Shown: positions 14,960 to 22,619, numbered from the stretch's first letter. The stretch: DNA of 27,045 nt from DATGQT01 sp035304085 (GCA_035304085.1 DATGQT010000258.1:1-27045), one strand, 5' to 3'. Notes: generated by a model from the sequence alone, not told the origin. Numbers and translations are program-made.

Positions 14960-16810
14960 ATGACCCGCCCGCTACGCTTTCCCCTCCTCCTGCTCATCGC
15001 CTCGCTCACCCTCGCCCCGCCCGCCGCCGCCCAGCTCCTCGACTCGCCGGAGCAGGCCGACGACTTCGGAAGGCATGCCGCCGCGGGCGACTTCGACGGC
15101 GACGGCCTCGACGACCTCGCCGTCGGCGTCCCCGGCGAGGACATCGACAGCATCAGCAGCGCCGGGGCCGTCCACGTCCTCTACGGCACGCCGAGCGGCG
15201 GCCTCGGCGTCACCGGCAACCAGCTCTGGCATCAGGACTCCGACGGCGTCGAGGGTTTCGCGGAGGCGTTCGACCGCTTCGGCGAAGCCCTCGCCGTGGG
15301 CGACTTCAACGCCGACGGCTTCGACGACCTCGCCGTCGGCGTGCCCAAAGAAGCGGTCGGCAACGTCGCCGGCGCCGGGGCCGTCCACGTCCTCTACGGC
15401 ACGAGCGGTGGGCTATTCAGCGCCGGAAACCAGCAATGGCACCAGGACCGCATCGGCCTGACGGGGATCTGCGAGGAGAACGACCACTTCGGCTTCGCCC
15501 TGGCCACGGGCGACTTCAACGGCGACGGCTTCGACGACCTCGCCGTCGGGACGCCCGGTGAGGGCATCGGCGACCTCGATGACGCCGGCTACGTCCACGT
15601 CCTGTTCGGCGCGACGGGCGGGCTGACCGCCTCCGGCAGCCAACCGTGGGATCAGGACGCCGCCGTCGGCTCGTCCGGCCTCGTCGAGGCGGGCGACCAG
15701 TTCGGCTACGCCCTCGCGGCCGGGGACTTCGACGCCGACGGCTTCGACGACCTCGCCGTCGGGACGCCCTTCGAGGACGTCTTCACCGTCGAGGACGCCG
15801 GCCTCGCCAACGTGCTCTACGGCACGAGCGCCGGGCTCTCCAGCGCCGGCAACCAGCAGTGGACGCAGAACGGCACAGGCCTGAACAGCGTCGCCGAGGC
15901 CGACGACTCCTTCGGCTGGTCCTTGGCGGCGGGGGACTTCGACGGCGACGGTAACGACGACCTCGCCGTCGGCGTCCCGTTCGAGGACGTCAACGCTGGC
16001 CCCCCCTCGAACATCGGTCTCGTCCACGCGCTCTACGGCGGGGCCGGGGGGCTCTCCAGCTCGGGCAACCAGCTGTGGACGCAGAGCAGCGCGGGCGTCC
16101 AGGGCATCGTCGAGGACGACGATCAATTCGGCTACACGCTCGCGGCGGGGGACCTAGACGGTAACGGGCGCGACGACCTCGCCGTCGGGGCACCCGGCGA
16201 GGCCGTCATCGCCGGCGGCGACAACGTGGGGGTCGCCCAGGTCCTCTACGGGACCGCCACCGGGCTCTCGGCCGACGAAGACGACTACTGGAGCCAGCTC
16301 GACCTCCAGGAGGACCCGGAATCGCAGGACTGGCTCGGCCTCGCCCTCGCGGCGGGGGACTTCGACGGCGACGGCCACGGCGACCTCGCCATCGGCGTAC
16401 CCTTCGATGGCGTCGGCGGCGAGGCCGCTGCCGGGGTCCTCCACGCGCTCTACGGCACCGGCGAGGGCCTCACCCTCGCCGGCGAGCAGCTCTGGTTCCA
16501 GGGCGCCAACCCCGTCGCCGCCGAGCCCGGCGCGCCCGAGGCGCCCGCCCTCGCGCTGGCGGCCTACCCCAACCCGTTCGCAGGTCGGGCCACGCTGGCC
16601 TTCGCCCTGCCCGAGGCCGGCCCGGTCCGCCTCGCCGTCTACGACGCGCTGGGCCGCCGCGTGGCCGTCCTCCTCGACGCGGTGCGCCCGGCCGGGCGCC
16701 ACGCCGTCGCCTTCGACGCGCGCGGGCTGCCGGCCGGGACCTACGTCGTGCACCTCTCCGCGGGGGGCGCGGCGCAGACGCAGCGCGTGACGCTCGTACG
16801 CACGCGCTAG
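14960..16810 (+). CDS. Secreted FG-GAP beta-propeller protein with T9SS sorting domain
   Basis: The protein has 616 residues. A signal peptide occupies 1-24 (LRFPLLLLIASLTLAPPAAA). Seven FG-GAP repeats with a period of about 70 residues start near 35, 105, 175, 246, 316, 388 and 457. Each has FG, then GDFDGDG or GDFNADG (calcium-binding type), then DDLAVG. Seven blades fit an integrin-alpha-like propeller. The end (about 530-616) is a type IX secretion C-terminal domain: AAYPNPFAGRATLAF, VYDALGRRVAVL, GLPAGTYVVHL. The protein should cross the outer membrane through the Por system and be attached or released. The ATG at 14960 follows GAGGA with good spacing. An upstream in-frame ATG (14888) lies inside the cupin gene and is rejected. 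Confidence 0.92.
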   Translation: MTRPLRFPLLLLIASLTLAPPAAAQLLDSPEQADDFGRHAAAGDFDGDGLDDLAVGVPGEDIDSISSAGAVHVLYGTPSGGLGVTGNQLWHQDSDGVEGFAEAFDRFGEALAVGDFNADGFDDLAVGVPKEAVGNVAGAGAVHVLYGTSGGLFSAGNQQWHQDRIGLTGICEENDHFGFALATGDFNGDGFDDLAVGTPGEGIGDLDDAGYVHVLFGATGGLTASGSQPWDQDAAVGSSGLVEAGDQFGYALAAGDFDADGFDDLAVGTPFEDVFTVEDAGLANVLYGTSAGLSSAGNQQWTQNGTGLNSVAEADDSFGWSLAAGDFDGDGNDDLAVGVPFEDVNAGPPSNIGLVHALYGGAGGLSSSGNQLWTQSSAGVQGIVEDDDQFGYTLAAGDLDGNGRDDLAVGAPGEAVIAGGDNVGVAQVLYGTATGLSADEDDYWSQLDLQEDPESQDWLGLALAAGDFDGDGHGDLAIGVPFDGVGGEAAAGVLHALYGTGEGLTLAGEQLWFQGANPVAAEPGAPEAPALALAAYPNPFAGRATLAFALPEAGPVRLAVYDALGRRVAVLLDAVRPAGRHAVAFDARGLPAGTYVVHLSAGGAAQTQRVTLVRTR

Positions 16811-16837
16811 CACCGCCCTTCAAGCCCTCGAGGAGCC

Positions 16838-17326
16838 ATGGATGCCCGAACGATCACGCACGCCGCGTCAGCAGCCCTGCACGGCCCCGAACGCAAGAAG
16901 CTCAAGGTGGACGGCCACCACTTCAACGTCAAGCCTGCCCAGGTCACCGAACACGCGGGCGTGCTCACGCTGATCGGGACGCTCTCCCACCACATCCGCT
17001 TCCGCCCCGACGACCAGGTGTCCTATCGCGTCCGGGTTCGACGCGGCCGCATCGAGGAGGTCCACGTCGAGATCAACCGGGGTGGGCTGGCGCCCCTCGC
17101 GGGGCCGGTCGCCTCCGCCGTCGGTGCCTACTTCGGCGTCACCATCCCGCCCGAGGAAGCGGAGGGCGCCTTCCAGAAGCTCGGCCAGGCGACCGACGGT
17201 CGCTGGGAGTCTGCCGCCCAGGCCCTCATCGCCGGCATCGCCCTCTGCCTCGCAACGAATCCCCCACGCCGCCCCCGTACGCCCGCTCGCGCCAGTCGCC
17301 CTCACGTCCGCGACCGGAGACGCTGA
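16838..17326 (+). CDS. Uncharacterised protein, first of two tandem paralogues
   Basis: I do not recognise this family. The protein has 162 residues with no signal peptide or membrane helix, so it is probably cytoplasmic. The ATG at 16838 follows CGAGGAG with good spacing. It shares with the next gene the pattern G-ERK at 16-20, VDGHHFNVKP at 24-33, LSHHIRFRPDDQVSYRV at 49-65, RGGL at 81-84 and DGRWESAAQALIA at 120-132, so the two are homologous along most of their length. The N-terminal half looks beta-rich and the C-terminal half helical. The last 25 residues are a Pro/Arg-rich tail absent from the paralogue. It lies 27 bp after the FG-GAP gene, which suggests a shared transcript. Confidence 0.8.
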   Translation: MDARTITHAASAALHGPERKKLKVDGHHFNVKPAQVTEHAGVLTLIGTLSHHIRFRPDDQVSYRVRVRRGRIEEVHVEINRGGLAPLAGPVASAVGAYFGVTIPPEEAEGAFQKLGQATDGRWESAAQALIAGIALCLATNPPRRPRTPARASRPHVRDRRR

Positions 17327-17411
17327 GACCCCCGAGCTCCCGAACGTGCGCCCTTGCGCCGGAGCGGACGGAGTGCCACGCCCCCCTCCAACAACCCACA
17401 TGAGGTTCGCC

Positions 17412-17789
17412 ATGACCAAGCTCGAACGAGCCGTAGACGACGCCCTCCGGGGCAAGGAACGCAAAGACATCGAGGTGGACAGCCACAGGTTCCACATCAA
17501 GCCGATCCAGGTCAAGCGCTCGAACGGGCGCATCGAAGCGACCGGCCAGCTCTCGCACGACATCCGCTTCCGCCCCGACGACCAGGTCCGGTACCACGTC
17601 GTCAAGGAGAACGGCACCGTCTCCGAAGCCGAGGTGACCGGGATCGACCGCGGAGGCCTGTCGAGCCTCGTGAAGAAGCTCGACGAGGACATCGCCTCGA
17701 CCATCGCCAAGGGCGGAGACCTGCTCGACGGTGACTGGGAGGGCGCCGCCCGCCAGATCGTCGCCGTCGTGGCAGCGCGGCTCCGGTAG
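17412..17789 (+). CDS. Uncharacterised protein, second of two tandem paralogues
   Basis: The protein has 125 residues, is soluble and rich in charged residues, and I do not recognise the family. It parallels the upstream protein: GKERKDIEVDSHRFHIKP at 14-31, LSHDIRFRPDDQVRYHVV at 47-64, DRGGLSSLV at 79-87 and DGDWEGAARQIVA at 107-119. The ATG at 17412 is preceded by GAGG at 7 nt spacing, so I prefer it over the in-frame ATG at 17400. A perfect hairpin follows the stop and probably ends the plus-strand unit. The acidic/basic mix and short length suggest a small binding protein, but no function can be assigned. Confidence 0.8.
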   Translation: MTKLERAVDDALRGKERKDIEVDSHRFHIKPIQVKRSNGRIEATGQLSHDIRFRPDDQVRYHVVKENGTVSEAEVTGIDRGGLSSLVKKLDEDIASTIAKGGDLLDGDWEGAARQIVAVVAARLR

Positions 17790-17798
17790 CCACGCGTG

Positions 17799-17834
17799 CA
17801 CCCCGGCCGTCCTCCCTTCGTGGCGGCCGGGGTG
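17799..17834. terminator. Hairpin between convergent genes, probable bidirectional terminator
   Basis: CACCCCGGCCG (17799-17809) pairs perfectly with CGGCCGGGGTG (17824-17834) around a 14 nt loop. It lies 10 bp after the paralogue stop and 45 bp from the stop of the convergent DUF819 gene. There is no T-tract on either strand, so termination would have to be of the hairpin-only kind common in GC-rich genomes. Confidence 0.6.
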
Positions 17835-17878
17835 CCGATCCGGCCGACTCGGCAGGATCCAGCCGGACGCGAGACCGC

Positions 17879-19081
17879 TCAGCCGACCGCCAGGGCGCCC
17901 AGCATCCACGCACAGACGAGACCGCCGTAGATGCCGAGGACGTAGCCGGCTACGGCCATGAGCAGGCCGACGGGCGCCATCGCCGGGTGGTAGACGCCGG
18001 CCACGATGGGCGCGCTCGCCGCCCCGCCCACGTTCGCCATGCTCCCCGTCGCCACGAAGAACAGCGGCGCGCGCAGGAGCCGCGCCGCGCCGAAGAGCAG
18101 CGCGATGTGGAACGCCAGCCACACCACGCCCGCCAGCAGGTAGAGCGGCGCCTCGCGGATCGCCATGAGGTCGCCCTGCGCGCCGATGGACGTGAGGAGC
18201 AGGTAGAGCGCGACGTAGCCGATCCGGCTGGCCCCGTCGGCCTCGAGCGTGCGCATGGGGGTGAAGGAGAGGACGAGGCCGACGGTCACGGCGATGAGCA
18301 CGGCCCAGGTGCCGTGGGAGATGATCGTCGGATCGCCGAGGGCGGGGAGCAGGTCGCCGAAGATGCGCGAGAGCACGGCCGCGCCGAACCCGAGGCCGAG
18401 GATGATGGCGCCGGTGGCGATGGTGACCGGGCGGCGCGTCTGGTCGAGGGCCTTGAGCGTCTCGTCCACGCGGTCCATGGCCGAGGTGTCGGCGCCGACC
18501 CACCGGTTGAACTGGGCCTGGTAGCCGGAGAGGAACAGCAGGATCGCCATCCACCCGTAGCCGACGACGGTGTCCACGACGATGATCGGCCCGAGGTCGC
18601 CGAGCCCGACGCTCTCCTGGATGGCGACCATGTTGGCCGTGCCGCCGATCCAGCTCCCGGAGAGCGCCGCCATCCCCTTCCACGCGTCGGGGTCGCCGAT
18701 GAACTGGCCGACGGCGAGGTAGGCGAGGGGCCCGCCGAGGATGATCCCCACCGTGCCGACGAGCATCATGACGAGGGCGAGCTTCCCGAGGCTGGCGATG
18801 GCCTTGAGGTCGATGGTCAGCATCAGGAGGAACAGCGCCATCGGCAGGAGCACGTAGCCGAACCAGTCGTAGGCGGCGTTCGCGGCCGGGGTGACGCCGA
18901 ACGTCGTCAGCAGCATGGGCACGAAGTAGGCCCAGAGCACCGGCGGGATGATCTCGAAGACCTTCTCGAACGCCCGCACGCGCGAGAGCGCGAAGACGGC
19001 GGCCAGCACGGCGGCGAGGAGGGCCGCCACCTGGGTCGGCTCGGTGACGAGGGCGTCGGAGACGAGGGCTTCCTGCGGCAT
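17879..19081 (-). CDS. DUF819-family integral membrane protein
   Basis: The protein has 400 residues with roughly ten to eleven hydrophobic segments. It matches the DUF819 (YjcL-like) family, whose transport role is suspected but not established. Two related glycine-rich motifs, GSWIGGTANMVAI at 142-154 and GSMANVGGAASAP at 346-358, lie in equivalent places of two halves, which fits an inverted-repeat transporter fold. Other landmarks are LLPMALFLLMLTIDL (78-92) and IPPVLWAYFVPMLL (45-58). The ATG at 19081 is chosen because the hydrophobic N-terminus begins soon after it and no earlier family-like residues are visible. A candidate -10 element lies 21 bp upstream inside a small hairpin. Confidence 0.85.
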   Translation of the reverse strand: MPQEALVSDALVTEPTQVAALLAAVLAAVFALSRVRAFEKVFEIIPPVLWAYFVPMLLTTFGVTPAANAAYDWFGYVLLPMALFLLMLTIDLKAIASLGKLALVMMLVGTVGIILGGPLAYLAVGQFIGDPDAWKGMAALSGSWIGGTANMVAIQESVGLGDLGPIIVVDTVVGYGWMAILLFLSGYQAQFNRWVGADTSAMDRVDETLKALDQTRRPVTIATGAIILGLGFGAAVLSRIFGDLLPALGDPTIISHGTWAVLIAVTVGLVLSFTPMRTLEADGASRIGYVALYLLLTSIGAQGDLMAIREAPLYLLAGVVWLAFHIALLFGAARLLRAPLFFVATGSMANVGGAASAPIVAGVYHPAMAPVGLLMAVAGYVLGIYGGLVCAWMLGALAVG

Positions 19082-19102
19082 GACGACGGGGCGGGTGGGC
19101 CG

Positions 19103-19110
19103 GGAAGATA
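19103..19110 (-). promoter_or_regulatory. Candidate -10 (TAnnTT-type) for the DUF819 gene
   Basis: The minus strand reads TATCTTCC in a GGGTATCTT context, 21 bp before the ATG. It forms the loop and part of the stem of a perfect 6 bp hairpin (GCCGGG at 19099-19104, CCCGGC at 19111-19116). No -33 TTTG is visible. Confidence 0.4.
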
Positions 19111-19150
19111 CCCGGCGAACGACGGACCGCAGGCGACGGGCCTGACGCCG

Positions 19151-19687
19151 TTACCGCAGGGTGCCGAGGTAGCGGGTGCCGTCGGGGAAGCCGGCGCGGG
19201 CGTCGGCGGGGAGGCGGGCGGCGAGGCCCTCGGGGTAGACGTCGAGCGCGGCCAGGTCGTCGAACGGCACGAGGCGGACGGCGCGGATGAGCTGCCCGTC
19301 CCCCAGCTCCGGGTCCGCTCCCGCCTCGACGGTCTCCGGCAGCCCGCCGGGCACGCGGCATCCGAAGTAGAACGAGACCGCGTGGAGCGGCATCCGCACG
19401 AAGTCGAGCACGTAGCGGAGCGGGCCGACCTCCACGTCGAGCCCGGTCTCCTCCTTCACCTCGCGGCGGAGCGCCGCTTCGAGGGGCTCCCCGAAGTCCA
19501 CGCCGCCGCCGGGCGGCGTCCAGAAGGGCGCGTCGCCCCAGATCCCGGCGTGCTCGACCAGCAGCACGGCCGACGGCGCGTCCGCGTCGTCGAAGAGGAG
19601 GGCGCCGACGCGGACGCGCACGCGGTCCTCGAACCCGGCGAGGGCGCGCTTGAGGCGGTGGAGCTTCGGGTCGGTGGGCTTGCTCAC
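19151..19687 (-). CDS. Nudix hydrolase
   Basis: The protein has 178 residues and cleaves a nucleoside-diphosphate-linked substrate that cannot be named from sequence. The Nudix box is complete and canonical: Gly, five residues, Glu, then PLEAALRREVKEETGL at about 69-84, preceded by FWTPPGGGVDFGE. The predicted fold covers about 23-150. The start is GTG at 19687. A candidate -10 element ends only 5 nt before it, so the message may be leaderless or nearly so. A mirrored octad array lies upstream and separates it from pyrG. The gap to the DUF819 gene is 69 bp. Confidence 0.92.
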   Translation of the reverse strand: MSKPTDPKLHRLKRALAGFEDRVRVRVGALLFDDADAPSAVLLVEHAGIWGDAPFWTPPGGGVDFGEPLEAALRREVKEETGLDVEVGPLRYVLDFVRMPLHAVSFYFGCRVPGGLPETVEAGADPELGDGQLIRAVRLVPFDDLAALDVYPEGLAARLPADARAGFPDGTRYLGTLR

Positions 19688-19692
19688 GGGCA

Positions 19693-19700
19693 GGAAGGTA
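19693..19700 (-). promoter_or_regulatory. Candidate -10 immediately upstream of the Nudix gene
   Basis: The minus strand reads TACCTTCC, ending 5 nt before the GTG start. It matches the TAnCTT pattern seen upstream of several genes in this window. Its -35 region would fall inside the adjacent mirrored octad array. Confidence 0.35.
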
Positions 19701-19702
19701 GG

Positions 19703-19790
19703 AGCGTAAGAGCGTGGGGGCGTAAGGGCGTGGGGGCGTGGCGAGCCGCTCCTTGCGGTCTCACGTTCCTACGATCTCAGGCTCCCCTAC
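19703..19790. repeat. Mirrored octad array between pyrG and the Nudix gene
   Basis: Here the unit is 8 nt. Plus-strand units are AGCGTAAG (19703), AGCGTGGG (19711), GGCGTAAG (19719), GGCGTGGG (19727) and GGCGTGGC (19735). The return side reads TCTCACGT (19759), TCCTACGA (19767), TCTCAGGC (19775) and TCCCCTAC (19783), roughly the reverse complement (about 11 of 15 at the best register). The last unit overlaps the pyrG stop codon. Confidence 0.8.
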
Positions 19791-21568
19791 CCCTCGGCCA
19801 GCACGCGGGCGGAGGCGCGGCGGATGCGGCGCGTGCGCGCGGGACCGGCGGGCTCGGCCAGCCGGCCGGCGGCCTTCGCGTGCGCCACGGCCGCCCCGAC
19901 GAACGCGACGAAGAGCGGGTGCGGCCGGTGGACGGTGCTCTTGTACTCGGGGTGGAACTGCACGCCGACGAACCACGGGTGCGTAGTGCCCTCGGCGCCG
20001 TCGCCCTCGCCGGCCTGCGGCAGCTCGACGATCTCGACGAGGTCGCGGTCCGGGTTCACGCCCGAGAACACCATCCCCCCCTCGCGCAGCTTGTAGCGGA
20101 GGGCGTTGTTGACCTCGTAGCGGTGGCGGTGCCGCTCGGTGACGCGGTCCTCGCCGTAGACCGCCCGGGCGATGGTGCCCTCGACGAGGCGGCAGGCGTA
20201 CTCCCCGAGCCGCATCGTGCCCCCCTTGTCCGTGACCTCCTTCTGCTCCTCCATCAGCGCGATGACGGGGTGCGGCGTGTCCGGGTCGAACTCGGTGGAG
20301 TTGGCGTCGTCCCAGCCGCAGACGTTCCGGGCGAACTCGATGCAGGCCACCTGCATCCCGAGGCAGACGCCGAAGAACGGGATGCCCTGCTCGCGGGCGT
20401 GGCGGACGGCCGCGATCTTGCCCTCGATGCCGCGGTCACCGAAGCCGGGCGCGACGAGGACGCCCGAGCAGCCCTCCAGCTTCTCGGCCACGTTCTCGTC
20501 CGTCACGTCGTCCGAGAGCACGCTCACCACCTCCACCTGCACGCCGTTGGCGGCGCCGGCCAGCAGGAAGCTCTCGGAGATCGACTTGTAGGCGTCCTGG
20601 TGCTCGACGTACTTCCCGACGAGGGCGATGCGGACCTGCCCCTCGGGGTTCTTGAGCCGGCGGAGGAACTCAACCCACTCGGCCAGCCCCGCGTGGGGAT
20701 CGGCGCGCGAGGCGAGATGGAGCCGGTCCATCACGACCTCGTCGAGCCCCTGCTCGCGCAGCAGCAGCGGCACCTCGTAGATGGACTCGGCGTCGAGCGA
20801 CTCCACGACGGCGCGGGGCTCGACGTTGCAGAAGTTCGCGATCTTGCGGCGGAGGTCGTCCGGGAGCGGGTGCTCGGTGCGGCAGACGAGCACGTCGGGC
20901 TGGAGCCCGTAGCTCTGGAGCGTCTTGACGGAGTGCTGCGTCGGCTTCGTCTTGAGCTCGCCGGCGGCGGCGAGGTAGGGGACGAGCGTGAGGTGGACGA
21001 GGGCGGTGTTCTGGCGGCCCTCCTCGAGCGAGAGCTGGCGGATGGCCTCGAGGTAGGGGAGGCTCTCGATGTCGCCGGCCGTCCCCCCGATCTCGGTGAT
21101 GATGACGTCGTAGTCGCCCGTCTCGGCGAGCCGGCGCATCCAGCCCTTGATCTCGTCGATGACGTGGGGGACGACCTGGACGGTCTTGCCGAGGTAGGCG
21201 CCGGCGCGCTCCTTCGCGATGACGCCGGAGTAGACGCGGCCCGTGGTGACGTTGTTGGCCTGGCGCATGGGCACGCCGAGGAAGCGCTCGTAGTGCCCGA
21301 GGTCGAGGTCGGTCTCGGCCCCGTCGTCGGTGACGTAGACCTCCCCGTGCTCGTACGGGTTCATCGTCCCCGCGTCCACGTTGATGTACGGGTCGAACTT
21401 CTGGACCGTGACCCGCAGGCCGTGCGCCTCGAGGAGGCGGCCGAGGCTGGCCGAGACGATGCCCTTGCCGAGCGACGACGTGACGCCGCCGGTGACGAAG
21501 AGGAACTTGACCGGCGACGCCGGGGCGGGAGCCCCGGGCGGGGCCGCAGGCTGCGCGGGGGACGGCAT
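19787..21568 (-). CDS. pyrG: CTP synthase
   Basis: PyrG makes CTP from UTP, ATP and glutamine in the cytoplasm, the last step of pyrimidine nucleotide synthesis. It has 593 residues against about 545 in E. coli. The extra length is a Pro/Ala lead (1-19) and a basic tail (about 565-593). The synthetase domain starts at KFLFVTGGVTSSLGKGIVSA (21-40), with MNPYEHGEVYVTDDGAETD at 69-87. The glutamine amidotransferase domain has the nucleophile Cys402 in FFGVCLGMQVA and the His539/Glu541 pair in GVQFHPEY. The ATG at 21568 is chosen because it directly follows a long inverted repeat and no upstream start preserves the family. Its leader can form two competing hairpins. A candidate -10 lies 54 bp upstream. 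Confidence 0.96.
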   Translation of the reverse strand: MPSPAQPAAPPGAPAPASPVKFLFVTGGVTSSLGKGIVSASLGRLLEAHGLRVTVQKFDPYINVDAGTMNPYEHGEVYVTDDGAETDLDLGHYERFLGVPMRQANNVTTGRVYSGVIAKERAGAYLGKTVQVVPHVIDEIKGWMRRLAETGDYDVIITEIGGTAGDIESLPYLEAIRQLSLEEGRQNTALVHLTLVPYLAAAGELKTKPTQHSVKTLQSYGLQPDVLVCRTEHPLPDDLRRKIANFCNVEPRAVVESLDAESIYEVPLLLREQGLDEVVMDRLHLASRADPHAGLAEWVEFLRRLKNPEGQVRIALVGKYVEHQDAYKSISESFLLAGAANGVQVEVVSVLSDDVTDENVAEKLEGCSGVLVAPGFGDRGIEGKIAAVRHAREQGIPFFGVCLGMQVACIEFARNVCGWDDANSTEFDPDTPHPVIALMEEQKEVTDKGGTMRLGEYACRLVEGTIARAVYGEDRVTERHRHRYEVNNALRYKLREGGMVFSGVNPDRDLVEIVELPQAGEGDGAEGTTHPWFVGVQFHPEYKSTVHRPHPLFVAFVGAAVAHAKAAGRLAEPAGPARTRRIRRASARVLAEG

Positions 21569-21622
21569 GGCGAACGGGGTAGGCGAGAGGACCGGGGCAC
21601 GGGGCGAGCGCCCGTTCGCCCC
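21569..21622 (-). promoter_or_regulatory. Foldable pyrG leader with two mutually exclusive stems
   Basis: Stem 1 is a perfect 10 bp pair: 21611-21620 with 21569-21578, the latter directly against the ATG. Stem 2 is a perfect 7 bp pair: 21616-21622 with 21601-21607 around an 8 nt loop. Both need bases 21616-21620, so only one can form. The leader RNA would begin near a GGGGC run just after the -10-like element. This may be a start-site sequestering switch or a degenerate member of the mirrored-array family. Confidence 0.45.
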
Positions 21623-21630
21623 GCAAGGTA
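21623..21630 (-). promoter_or_regulatory. Candidate -10 for pyrG
   Basis: The minus strand reads TACCTTGC, which fits the TAnCTT pattern shared by several upstream regions here. No clear -33 element is visible. Nothing else is evident between this site and the convergent stop at 21760. Confidence 0.4.
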
Positions 21631-21759
21631 CGCCACGCCCCCGAGCGCGGACCGCCCTCCCGGCGCTTTCACACAAACCGGCGCCGACGGCGTAGCCGGA
21701 GTCCTCGGGCAGCACGAGGCCGGCGATCAGGCCGGGGGGCAACGACGCGCCCCGCTCGA

Positions 21760-22476
21760 TCACCCGATCAGCCGGACGAAGTGGAAGCCGACGATGGGGG
21801 TGCCGAAGAACTGCCGCGACGGCACGTCCACCTCGGGCACCAGCTCGAGCAGGTCCACCGGCTCGAAGAACCAGTGGGCGGTGTACCCGAAGCGGACGCC
21901 CTGCGCCGAGCGCCGGCTCCGCCCGAAGTAGGCGCCGACGGCGAGCGTGGCCCCCGCGCCGAACCGGACGTCGCCCTCGCCGAGGCCGCCGAGCGGGCCG
22001 TTCAACTCCTCCCCCATCTCGCGGACCCCGTCGCCGTCGAGGTCGGCGAAGTAGGGCCACTGGTAGGCGAAGGTGGGGCCCGTGGTGAGCTGGACGAACG
22101 GGCGGAAGTTGTCCTCGATGGCCTCGCGGAAGAGCCGCTGCTCGACGCCGAGGTGGAGGGGCACGAGGAGGACGTAGTTCCGCTTGAACGGCGTCACGGT
22201 CTCGCCGAAGAGGCCGACGAAGAACTGCTGCTCGCGCTCGTCCTTGCCCACGCTCACGCTCGCCTCCAGCAGGAGCGAGGTGCCGCCGCCTACGCCGGTG
22301 CGGTAGAGCCCGCCGAGGCCGAACCCGTACTCGGTGAGGAGGAGGGCGAAGCCGCCGCCGGTGTCGAAGGCGGCCTCCGTCGAGTCGGACGGCGGCGGGA
22401 AGACGGCGTCGGGCTGCGCGCGCGCGGCAGGGACGCCGAGTGCGACGAGCAGGAAGACGGCGAGGAGGGGGCGCAT
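21760..22476 (-). CDS. Probable outer-membrane beta-barrel protein
   Basis: The protein has 238 residues. A signal peptide occupies 1-22 (LLAVFLLVALGVPAARA). The mature part alternates short polar and hydrophobic stretches typical of beta-strands and ends in VGFHFVRLIG, though it lacks a terminal aromatic residue. A DLDGDGVREMGEE stretch resembles a calcium-binding loop. I do not recognise the family and cannot assign a substrate. The ATG at 22476 is set by the signal peptide; the longer frame upstream is rejected because it would extend into the divergent promoter region. It diverges from the LolC/E permease. Confidence 0.7.
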   Translation of the reverse strand: MRPLLAVFLLVALGVPAARAQPDAVFPPPSDSTEAAFDTGGGFALLLTEYGFGLGGLYRTGVGGGTSLLLEASVSVGKDEREQQFFVGLFGETVTPFKRNYVLLVPLHLGVEQRLFREAIEDNFRPFVQLTTGPTFAYQWPYFADLDGDGVREMGEELNGPLGGLGEGDVRFGAGATLAVGAYFGRSRRSAQGVRFGYTAHWFFEPVDLLELVPEVDVPSRQFFGTPIVGFHFVRLIG

Positions 22477-22486
22477 CGGGGGCGGG

Positions 22487-22494
22487 TATCTTTG
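22487..22494 (+). promoter_or_regulatory. Exact TAnnTTTG element upstream of the LolC/E permease
   Basis: TATCTTTG matches the Bacteroidota -7 consensus TAnnTTTG exactly. It would give a leader of about 120 nt that contains the whole mirrored octad array. No -33 TTTG is visible at the expected distance, where the divergent gene's start lies. Confidence 0.45.
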
Positions 22495-22500
22495 GCCTGG

Positions 22501-22606
22501 GCGCGCAGGAGCGCAGGCGCGAGCCCGTGCAGTCCAGGGTACGACGTTCCACCCCGGCTGCCAAGTCATGCGCGAGCCCCTGCCTGCGTTCCTGCGCGCC
22601 TGCGTA
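22501..22606. repeat. Mirrored octad array in the leader of the LolC/E permease
   Basis: Plus-strand units CGCGCAGG (22502) and AGCGCAGG (22510) return as CCTGCGTT (22583), CCTGCGCG (22591) and CCTGCGTA (22599). The arms 22501-22517 and 22583-22599 pair at 16 of 17 positions around a 65 nt loop. The loop holds a 10 bp direct repeat, GCGCGAGCCC, at 22517 and 22570. The array ends 13 bp before the ATG. Confidence 0.8.
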
Positions 22607-22619
22607 CGCGCCCGCTCCG

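Noticed and set aside
15060..16480. DNA-level tandem repeats as a separate repeat element
   Set aside because: They are explained by the FG-GAP protein repeats, with period about 210 bp equal to one blade.
17987..21931. A 1314-codon open frame on the plus strand opposite the DUF819, Nudix and pyrG genes
   Set aside because: It is antisense to three clear families, has low-complexity Gly/Ala/Arg/Glu composition and no domains. Long antisense frames are expected at this GC content.
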